A DNA stretch of 16,996 nt, from assembly GCA_900753135.1 (NCBI GenBank), contig CAADXZ010000208.1, positions 1 through 16,996 of the forward strand. The letters are read 5' to 3'. Position 1 is the first letter of the stretch, and each line of letters opens with the position of its first letter. A program made the position numbers and the translations under genes. Positions 9,045-14,538 of this stretch are shown here, in pieces. This stretch comes from Clostridia bacterium. Lineage in GTDB: Bacteria; Bacillota; Clostridia; TANB77; UBA1234. The notes beneath the pieces are model-generated. The model made no database searches, was not told the DNA's origin, and saw only the letters and a list, made by a program, of their open reading frames with translations.

Positions 9045-9638
9045 ATGCAAATTAAAGAACCAAAATTCGAAATATCAGTAATGAATAAGGCACAATATCC
9101 TAAAAATAAATTACCACAAATTGTATTAGCTGGAAAATCAAATGTTGGAAAGTCATCATTTGTAAATTGTTTAGTGAATAGAAAATCTCTTGCACGCACA
9201 AGTAGTGCACCTGGAAAAACAAGGCAAATAAATTTTTATAATATGGATAATAAATTTTATTTTGTTGATTTGCCTGGATATGGCTATTCAGAGATGTCTA
9301 AAGTGGAACAGAAAAAAGTTGGAGATTCGATAGAAACATATTTACGTAATTGTAAGAATATAAATCTAGTAATCTTATTAGTAGATATTAGGCATGCTCC
9401 AAGTGCCAATGATAAAATGATGATGGAATATATAAAATCGACAGGAAATAGGTACATAGTGATAACTTCAAAAGCAGACAAAATAGCAAAAACAAAAGTT
9501 CAAAACTATGTTGATGAGATCGCAGAAGCTTTAGATGTTGATAAAGATTTGATTTTTGCATTCTCGTCTGAAACCAAATTCAACAGAGATGTAATATGGG
9601 AAGTTCTAGAAGAAAGTTTGAGCCTCGGAGCACAGTAA
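9045..9638 (+). CDS. engB: Ribosome biogenesis GTP-binding protein EngB/YsxC
   Basis: EngB (YsxC) is an essential GTPase that assists assembly of the large ribosomal subunit. The 197-residue product has the P-loop GKSNVGKSS (about 30-38), the G2 region with SSAPGKTRQINFY, the G3 motif DLPGYGYS from D75, and the G4 motif TSKADK (141-146), all in the form typical of the family. I chose ATG 9045 because GGAGG at 9032-9036 sits eight bases upstream; the in-frame ATG at 9030 overlaps that site. The gene follows tex closely and has mntP 26 bp downstream, consistent with one transcript from dtd to mntP. Confidence 0.96.
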   Translation: MQIKEPKFEISVMNKAQYPKNKLPQIVLAGKSNVGKSSFVNCLVNRKSLARTSSAPGKTRQINFYNMDNKFYFVDLPGYGYSEMSKVEQKKVGDSIETYLRNCKNINLVILLVDIRHAPSANDKMMMEYIKSTGNRYIVITSKADKIAKTKVQNYVDEIAEALDVDKDLIFAFSSETKFNRDVIWEVLEESLSLGAQ

Positions 9639-9664
9639 ATTATAAAAAAGAGGTTAATGCTAAA

Positions 9665-10252
9665 ATGGATATAATTGAAATATTTTTTATAGGTGTTGGA
9701 TTAGCAATGGATGCTTTTTCTGTATCAGTTTGTAAAGGTCTATCAATGAAAAAGTTAGATATAAAAAAAGCATTAATAATAGCAATATATTTTGGTGTAT
9801 TTCAAGGTATAATGCCACTTATAGGTTATTTCTTAGGCTCAACTTTTGAAAGTTTAATTTCGGGAATAGATCATTGGATAGCATTTGCATTACTTGAGTT
9901 TATTGGAATAAACATGATAAGAGAAACTTTTGGTGATGAAAATAAAAATGCAAATGATAAAGTTGATTTTAAAACTATGATAATTTTAGCAGTAGCAACA
10001 AGTATAGATGCATTAACAGTTGGTGTAACTTTTGCGTTCTTTAATGTAAATATATTATTGGCTGCATTTATTATAGCTATTGTTACATTTGCATTATCAT
10101 TAGTTGGTGTAAAAATAGGAAATCGATTTGGAAATAAATATGAGAGTAAAGCTGAAATAATTGGTGGAATTATATTAGCATTTATGGGATTTAAAATATT
10201 AATTGAACATTTATTTTTTCTTGAACAGTATACATTTTCTCTCCATCTTTAG
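9665..10252 (+). CDS. mntP: Manganese efflux pump MntP
   Basis: MntP exports Mn2+ from the cytoplasm. The 195-residue product is almost wholly hydrophobic, with six likely membrane helices. It carries the repeated family motif with a membrane-embedded Asp twice: GVGLAMDAFSVSVCKGLSM near the start and AVATSIDALTVGVTFAF in the middle. ATG 9665 is preferred because an AAGAGG site precedes it and the protein then begins MDIIEIFFIGVGLAMDAF like the family; the longer in-frame ATG at 9596 lies inside engB. The last residues after ILIEHL (FFLEQYTFSLHL) look like an extra tail, and they overlap the end of the opposite-strand zinc-finger gene. No manganese riboswitch is seen; the gene appears to depend on the upstream operon. 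Confidence 0.93.
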   Translation: MDIIEIFFIGVGLAMDAFSVSVCKGLSMKKLDIKKALIIAIYFGVFQGIMPLIGYFLGSTFESLISGIDHWIAFALLEFIGINMIRETFGDENKNANDKVDFKTMIILAVATSIDALTVGVTFAFFNVNILLAAFIIAIVTFALSLVGVKIGNRFGNKYESKAEIIGGIILAFMGFKILIEHLFFLEQYTFSLHL

Positions 10253-10436
10253 CACTTTTAACTTGTTCATGAGAAATTGTAAAATCTTGATTACCATTTT
10301 TATTTATATGATTTTCGAAGTAATCAAGATTTTCTTCATCTCTAACAGAACCGCAACTAATGCAAGTATCAGTGCTTGCTGGATCTAACTGCTCACAATA
10401 TTTGCATATCCAATAACCTTTTACTGTTTTTGCCAA
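10191..10436 (-). CDS. Small RanBP2-like zinc-finger protein
   Basis: This 81-residue protein has a W-x-C-x2-C-x10-C-x2-C pattern (W9, C11, C14, C25, C28, followed by G29), close to the RanBP2-type zinc finger. The rest is polar and acidic and is not recognised. The start must be TTG at 10436: a TAA codon lies directly upstream in frame and no ATG occurs before the zinc finger. A GAGGAAG site lies about 10 bases before the TTG. Its 3' end overlaps the end of mntP by 62 bases, tail to tail. Such fingers bind RNA or protein partners, but the role here is unknown. The zinc-binding pattern is clear; expression is less sure. Confidence 0.68.
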   Translation of the reverse strand: MAKTVKGYWICKYCEQLDPASTDTCISCGSVRDEENLDYFENHINKNGNQDFTISHEQVKSAKDGEKMYTVQEKINVQLIF

Positions 10437-10544
10437 TTAAAAATTTCTTCCTCAAAATAGTAGAAGAGTAAACAAATGTCATAACATAATGAGTGTACCA
10501 TATTAAAAATCAAAAAGTATTATGGTTAAATCGGCGTTTTTCTA

Positions 10545-10573
10545 TTGACGATTTATGTTAATTGTGATATTAT
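10545..10573 (+). promoter_or_regulatory. Sigma-A-type promoter for the 95-residue gene
   Basis: TTGACG (10545-10550) is followed after 17 bases by TATTAT (10568-10573) with a TG extension at 10565. Transcription would begin near 10580, leaving a leader of about 115 nt before the gene at 10696. This excludes upstream in-frame ATG codons such as 10555 as the start. Confidence 0.75.
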
Positions 10574-10650
10574 GTATGAGCTATAAGAATAATATTAATA
10601 TGAAAGAATGTTTAATAAAACTTTCGAAACAACTTGAACCAGCTGTCGAT

Positions 10651-10670
10651 AATACCTTTAACAAGGTATT
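10651..10670 (+). promoter_or_regulatory. Leader hairpin before the 95-residue gene
   Basis: AATACCTT and AAGGTATT form a perfect eight-pair stem with a TAAC loop. It lies 10 bases before the AGGAGG ribosome binding site at 10681. It could stabilise the message or affect translation. No known riboswitch class is recognised. Confidence 0.5.
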
Positions 10671-10695
10671 AGAAAATAAAAGGAGGAATGTCGAA

Positions 10696-10983
10696 ATGGC
10701 TACTAAGACGAAAGCGACCTACAATTCCCTCAAGAAGCTGTTTCTGGTGTATGAACGTACCGGAGTATGTGCATTTCATTATTATCCGGAAAATTCAGAA
10801 TACGCCACGTTGGCAAAATCGACTGTTGATGAAATCTTTGGTGAATTGTGCAAAAATGGGGTAGAACTCATTAGGCACGATGGTAGGCTTTTTGTTGTGA
10901 GAAATATTGAGGTAACTTCGGAATGCGGAGTTCCTCTTGTAGGCTTTATTCAGATTTCTCCGCCTAAGATTTTGCAACTTTAA
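10696..10983 (+). CDS. Small protein of unknown function (95 aa)
   Basis: The product begins MATKTKATYNSLKKLFLVYER and ends with PPKILQL. I do not recognise a domain. It looks like a compact mixed helix/strand protein without signal peptide or membrane segment, and has three cysteines that do not form a metal motif. ATG 10696 is chosen because AGGAGG at 10681 lies nine bases upstream. A promoter at 10545, a leader hairpin and a strong terminator right after the stop make this a single-gene unit. The first codons use ACC, TAC, TCC, CTC and AAG more than the AT-rich neighbours, which suggests either high expression or a different origin. The unit structure is good evidence for a real gene; the function is unknown. 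Confidence 0.78.
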   Translation: MATKTKATYNSLKKLFLVYERTGVCAFHYYPENSEYATLAKSTVDEIFGELCKNGVELIRHDGRLFVVRNIEVTSECGVPLVGFIQISPPKILQL

Positions 10984-11004
10984 TAAATCAGAGCGTTAAA
11001 ATAG

Positions 11005-11045
11005 AAAAATCCACTAACCATTTTTTAGGTTAGTGGATTTTTTTA
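11005..11045 (+). terminator. Strong intrinsic terminator after the 95-residue gene
   Basis: AAATCCACTAACC pairs exactly with GGTTAGTGGATTT around an eight-base T-rich loop, and is followed by a run of seven T. The stem is flanked by A-runs on the left, so it could also work for the minus strand, where the superoxide dismutase remnant ends at 11043. Confidence 0.9.
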
Positions 11046-11193
11046 TCTTATTATTCCGCAAGCGATTTTTTTTGCCCGAATTGCCACTTGGTTGGCTTGT
11101 AAAATCATCTGGATTTTCATGAATTATTAATGTTTTGCCTATTATTTCTTTTACAGTAAATCTATTTGTAAGAAATTTATAATATGCAAATCC
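11043..11193 (-). pseudogene. Cu/Zn superoxide dismutase remnant (C-terminal part)
   Basis: Read on the minus strand from 11193, the frame gives GFAYYKFLTNRF, then TVKEIIGKTLIIHENPDDF, then TSQPSGNSG. This is the C-terminal region of bacterial Cu/Zn superoxide dismutase, with the conserved His before the DD pair (the C-terminal copper ligand) and the PSGNxG segment. The expected ending KIACGII follows only if one base is removed from a run of eight A (T on the plus strand, 11066-11073); as written the frame shifts. A stop codon lies directly upstream in frame (11194-11196), and the N-terminal two thirds of the enzyme, including the other metal ligands, are absent. The gene is therefore a decayed fragment of about 50 residues. 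A single-base sequencing error could explain the frameshift but not the missing N-terminus. Confidence 0.82.
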
Positions 11194-11254
11194 TTAGAAT
11201 ATTTTATTCCCAATTGCCTTAATGAGTGATTTGAACATTATTAGTAATACTTAA

Positions 11255-11284
11255 TTGACAGTAAGGTACATTACATGCTATAAT
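11255..11284 (+). promoter_or_regulatory. Consensus sigma-A promoter for the 82-codon gene
   Basis: TTGACA (11255-11260) and TATAAT (11279-11284) both match the consensus exactly, with an 18-base spacer and a TG extension (TGC before TATAAT). It is the strongest promoter match in the window. Transcription would start near 11291, giving a leader of about 110 nt that holds a small hairpin (GTCTA/TAGAC, 11311-11325). Confidence 0.85.
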
Positions 11285-11400
11285 AATTATGTTTACTAAA
11301 GCTTTATTAAGTCTAGCATTTAGACAAGAAGGAGTGATAGGTTAAAAATACTTAAACTCGTAATGTTACTCATCATGATGCAACAAGGAGGATGTTTAGA

Positions 11401-11646
11401 GTGAACAGACGCAACAAGTACAAGGACATGCAGAAATGGTACAACACCAAGAAAGCACAGCAAATTCGGTACTATGGCAAAACAGCTTTTGCTCCTCAGC
11501 ACCATAAATTTTGGAGTGAGGAAGACAAAAGAAAAGTTTGGGCACACGAGATTCCAGATAATGAACTTGCAGAACAAATTGGCCGTTCGGTTGGATCAAT
11601 CCAGATGATGAGAAGTAAAATGAAAAAAGAAATGAGAGAAATCTAA
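11401..11646 (+). CDS. Small Myb/SANT-like helix-turn-helix protein (81 aa)
   Basis: The N-terminal third is basic and aromatic (NRRNKYKDMQKWYNTKK). The C-terminal half has the pattern of a Myb/SANT-like DNA-binding domain: FWSEEDKRKVW, then NELAEQIGRSVGSIQ with the typical LA-x2-IGRS-x2-SI turn and recognition helix. Such domains occur in phage and bacterial DNA-binding proteins and HNH enzymes, but no nuclease motif is present here. The start is taken as GTG 11401, nine bases after AAGGAGG (11385-11391); the ATG at 11392 directly abuts that site and is too close. It has its own consensus promoter and terminator. It is probably a small DNA-binding regulator, but the target is unknown. Codon use is richer in C-ending codons and AAG than in the neighbours. 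Confidence 0.75.
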   Translation: MNRRNKYKDMQKWYNTKKAQQIRYYGKTAFAPQHHKFWSEEDKRKVWAHEIPDNELAEQIGRSVGSIQMMRSKMKKEMREI

Positions 11647-11650
11647 AAAG

Positions 11651-11696
11651 AAAACGTATTACAAATATAATTTTTATATTTGTAGTACGTTTTTTC
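11651..11696 (+). terminator. Intrinsic terminator after the Myb-like gene
   Basis: A 20-pair stem (11651-11670 with 11674-11693) has one G-T pair and a TTT loop, with a T-run on the 3' side. It ends four bases after the Myb-like gene's stop codon and isolates it from the ABC transporter operon. Confidence 0.9.
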
Positions 11697-11752
11697 TATA
11701 TGTGAATATAATGAGAATGTAGGTTAAATATTTTTAAGAGGAGGTGAAAATT

Positions 11753-12520
11753 ATGTGCGATTGTTTAGAATTACAAAACATTGCAAAAATCTACCAAGAT
11801 GATAATGGAGAAACGTTTGCAATTAGTGATTTTAGTTACTCGTTTAAGAAGGGCAAGTTTGTTAGTATAATTGGTCCAAGTGGCTGTGGAAAGTCAACAT
11901 TACTTTCTATAATTGCTGGGCTTGATACTCAGACATCGGGCATAATTTTCATGGATAATTCCAAACTCACAAATAAAGCATATAACATAGGGTATATGCT
12001 TCAAAAGGATTACTTGTTAGATTGGCGGACAATATACAAGAATGTAATTATAGGTCTTGAGATTAGAAAAATGGTAAATGATGAAACTATTAGGTATGTT
12101 GAGCTTTTAATGAAGAAATATGGGTTATACGATTTTAAAGATAAGTACCCTAATCAATTGTCTGGGGGAATGAGACAAAGAGCAGCATTGATTAGGACAC
12201 TTGCGACTAATCCAGATATTTTACTGCTTGATGAAGCTTTCTCTGCTTTGGATTATCAGACTAGACTTGCAGTAACAGAGGACGTTTATAGAATAATAAA
12301 AGCAGAAAATAAAATTACTATTATGGTTACTCATGATATTCCAGAAAGTATTTCGATGTCTGATGAAGTTATTGTTTTGACTAGAAGACCGGCTACAATA
12401 AAAAATGTATACAACATTGTATTTGATATTCCTAATAGAACACCTTTAAAATGCAGGGAAAATGCTCAATTTACATCTTACTTTGATGCTATATGGAAGG
12501 AGTTGAATCATGATGATTAG
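11753..12520 (+). CDS. ABC transporter ATPase, NitT/TauT (SsuB/TauB-like) family
   Basis: This 255-residue cytoplasmic subunit powers the importer encoded by this and the next two genes. It has Walker A GPSGCGKST (41-49), the Q-loop in GYMLQKD, the signature LSGGMRQR from 136, Walker B LLLDEAFSAL with D160 and E161, the D-loop and the switch His in VTHD (H194). The LLDWRTIYKNVIIGLEI stretch is characteristic of the nitrate/sulfonate/taurine/thiamine-precursor group. I chose ATG 11753, eight bases after AGGAGG; an in-frame GTG at 11744 lies inside that site. The gene overlaps the permease start by 11 bases. A TATAAT at 11707 could be the -10 box, but its -35 is weak. The substrate cannot be told from the sequence; no TPP or other riboswitch is visible upstream. 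Confidence 0.93.
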   Translation: MCDCLELQNIAKIYQDDNGETFAISDFSYSFKKGKFVSIIGPSGCGKSTLLSIIAGLDTQTSGIIFMDNSKLTNKAYNIGYMLQKDYLLDWRTIYKNVIIGLEIRKMVNDETIRYVELLMKKYGLYDFKDKYPNQLSGGMRQRAALIRTLATNPDILLLDEAFSALDYQTRLAVTEDVYRIIKAENKITIMVTHDIPESISMSDEVIVLTRRPATIKNVYNIVFDIPNRTPLKCRENAQFTSYFDAIWKELNHDD

Positions 12521-13319
12521 AACTCTTTCAGCAGAAAGAATTAGGTACTTAAAGCGAAAAAGATGGAGTAAAATTCTTACGCGGTTAGTGCAATTACTAA
12601 TAGTTATTGCACTAATAGTAGCATGGGAAGTACTTGCCAACATTGGTGTGATTGACAGTTTTATTGCGAGTAAACCTTCACAAATTGTAGAAACATTTGT
12701 GGATATGATTTCAGACGATTTGTTAATGCATATTGGAATAACATGTGAAGAAACAATTTTGGGCTTTTTAATTGGCACAATTTTAGGAACAGCTGTAGCA
12801 TCATTACTTTGGTGGTTTCCTTTTTTATCAAAAGTTTTTTCACCTTTTTTAGTTGTTTTGAACAGTTTACCAAAGGTAGCGTTGGGGCCAATTATAATTG
12901 TTTGGGTTGGTGCTGGAATGCCAGCAATTATAACAATGGCACTAGCAATATCTTTAATTGTTACAATTTTAGAAATGCTAAATGGATTTAACACCACTGA
13001 TAGTAATAAAATAAAAATGGCTCAAACATTTGGTGCAAACAGATTACAGATATTTAATAAAATTGTGTTTCCGTCAAATATTCCAGTACTTTTTAATGCA
13101 ATGAAAGTAAATATTGGTTTGTCGATGGTTGGTGTTATAACTGGTGAATTTCTTGTTTCTAAAGGAGGCTTAGGATACTTGATTGTATATGGAGGTCAGG
13201 TCTTTAAATTAAATCTTGTAATGACCAGTGTGATAATATTAGGAATTGTTGCTACTTTGATGTATCAGTGTGTAATATTGGTTGAAAAAATAGTTAACTC
13301 TAGAGGAAAATGGAAATAA
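12510..13319 (+). CDS. ABC transporter permease, NitT/TauT (SsuC/TauC-like) family
   Basis: The 269-residue product is a binding-protein-dependent permease with about six membrane helices. A basic N-terminus (RIRYLKRKRWSK) precedes the first helix at about 24-43. The cytoplasmic EAA loop that docks on the ATPase is recognisable from residue 171 (AQTFGANRLQIFNKIVFPS). Other family landmarks are LPKVALGPIIIVWVGAG and the GVITGEFLVSKGGLGYLI segment near the C-terminus. The ATG overlaps the end of the ATPase gene and has AAGGAG eight bases upstream, so the two are translationally coupled. The binding-protein gene follows after 15 bases. Confidence 0.93.
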   Translation: MMIRTLSAERIRYLKRKRWSKILTRLVQLLIVIALIVAWEVLANIGVIDSFIASKPSQIVETFVDMISDDLLMHIGITCEETILGFLIGTILGTAVASLLWWFPFLSKVFSPFLVVLNSLPKVALGPIIIVWVGAGMPAIITMALAISLIVTILEMLNGFNTTDSNKIKMAQTFGANRLQIFNKIVFPSNIPVLFNAMKVNIGLSMVGVITGEFLVSKGGLGYLIVYGGQVFKLNLVMTSVIILGIVATLMYQCVILVEKIVNSRGKWK

Positions 13320-13334
13320 GAAAGGAGAATCAGC

Positions 13335-14396
13335 ATGGATAGCTACATCACCACCGGTAATGTACGTTCTAACACTAAGAAGAAAGGTTGGGAGAGTATG
13401 AAAAAGGTTGTCATCACTATCTTGGTGCTAGCCATCATTGCGGTTGTTGTTTGGCATTTCATCGGCATTGGATTCCCAGAAAATCAGAAGCTTAAGGTTA
13501 GCGAAGTTACTCACTCTGTATTCTATGCTCCTCAATATGTTGCAATGAATCTGGGATTCTTTAAGAATCACAACATTGAGATTGAACTCATCAACAGTCA
13601 AGGTGCAGATAAAGTGATGACGGCACTTCTTTCTGGGCAAGTAGACATTGGATTTGCAGGACCTGAAGCGGCAATTTATGTGTATTTGCAAGGCAAAGAA
13701 AACTATCCTAAAGTGTTTGCCCAAGTAACAAAGCGTGATGGTTCTTTTCTTGTTGGCAGGGATTTAAATGAAGAGTTTGAATGGAGTAATTTAAAAGGAA
13801 AGCATATCTTGCCTGGGAGAAAAGGTGGAGTACCTTATATGACTTTGGAATATGTGATTAAAAACAATGGAATGAACCCGAGTGAAGATATGAACTTTGA
13901 CAATAGTATTAGTTTTGATGCTATGACTGCAGCCTTTGTTGGAGGTGTTGGTGACTATGTAACTATCTTTGAACCGACTGCTACAGAACTAGAGCTTGAG
14001 GGAAAGGTGAAAATTTTGGCTTCTGTTGGCGAGGCTTCTGGCGAAATTCCGTATACAGTATATTTTGCAAATAAAAATCTGCTTTCCAAAAATCCTGAAT
14101 TTATTCAGAATTTTGTAGATGCGCTTTATGAAGGTCAGGTTTGGGTTGCAGAGCATACTGATTTGGAAGTTGCACAGGCTCTTGTTGAATCTTTTCCTGG
14201 TACTAGTGTAGAAATCTTGGAGAAAGTAGTTGCACGTTATAGGAGCATTGACGCTTGGAATACCACTCCTGTAATGAGTGAAGAGGCGTTTAACAGACTT
14301 CAAGATGTTATTGAAGAAGCTGGCGAATTGGATAAGAGAGTTTCTTTTGAAGCACTTGTAGATAATACTTATGCACGAAAAGCAATTGAAAAATAA
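13335..14396 (+). CDS. ABC transporter substrate-binding protein, NMT1/THI5-like
   Basis: This is the extracellular binding protein of the importer, 353 residues as called. Landmarks are HSVFYAPQYVAMNLGFF, LLSGQVDIGFAGPEA and LPGRKGGVPYMTLEYVIKNNG, as in NitT/TauT and THI5-like binding proteins. A single membrane helix (about 24-44) follows a basic stretch. There is no lipobox cysteine, so the protein is probably held by an uncleaved N-terminal anchor rather than as a lipoprotein. Two starts are possible. ATG 13335 has a very good AAAGGAG site at seven bases and adds 21 polar residues. ATG 13398 begins MKKVVITILVLAII like a normal signal sequence but has a closely spaced GGGAG. The first 150 bases use more C-ending codons than the rest. 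Substrate unknown. Confidence 0.88.
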   Translation: MDSYITTGNVRSNTKKKGWESMKKVVITILVLAIIAVVVWHFIGIGFPENQKLKVSEVTHSVFYAPQYVAMNLGFFKNHNIEIELINSQGADKVMTALLSGQVDIGFAGPEAAIYVYLQGKENYPKVFAQVTKRDGSFLVGRDLNEEFEWSNLKGKHILPGRKGGVPYMTLEYVIKNNGMNPSEDMNFDNSISFDAMTAAFVGGVGDYVTIFEPTATELELEGKVKILASVGEASGEIPYTVYFANKNLLSKNPEFIQNFVDALYEGQVWVAEHTDLEVAQALVESFPGTSVEILEKVVARYRSIDAWNTTPVMSEEAFNRLQDVIEEAGELDKRVSFEALVDNTYARKAIEK

Positions 14397-14486
14397 TATT
14401 GTCTCATATCATTAACATGTTTACTAGAAGCATTTGATGTATTGGCAATAACCTAATTCTACTCCAAGTGTAATTCTTGATGGTGT

Positions 14487-14527
14487 AAAAAAATCTCACT
14501 GCTAATTTTTAGCAGTGAGATTTTTTT
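14487..14527. terminator. Bidirectional terminator between the ABC operon and rqcH
   Basis: A-run, ATCTCACTGCTAA, a TTT loop and the exact complement with a T-run form a symmetric 19-pair palindrome. It can terminate the ABC operon on the plus strand (stop at 14396) and rqcH on the minus strand (stop at 14539). Confidence 0.92.
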
Positions 14528-14538
14528 GATCCTTTACA

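Noticed and set aside
10437..10544. Promoter for the zinc-finger gene on the minus strand
   Set aside because: Several AT-rich hexamers occur but no pair fits both boxes with a normal spacer.
11647..11752. Riboswitch (for example TPP) controlling the ABC transporter
   Set aside because: Apart from the terminator of the previous gene, too little sequence remains, and no TPP or other known riboswitch core was recognised.
12446..12997. 183-codon open frame on the minus strand
   Set aside because: It lies antisense to the ABC permease gene, which has clear family motifs. The translation is low in complexity and matches nothing, and there is no ribosome binding site.
14397..14486. Further gene or remnant after the binding-protein gene
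   Set aside because: The short AT-rich stretch has no frame of note and no recognisable similarity.
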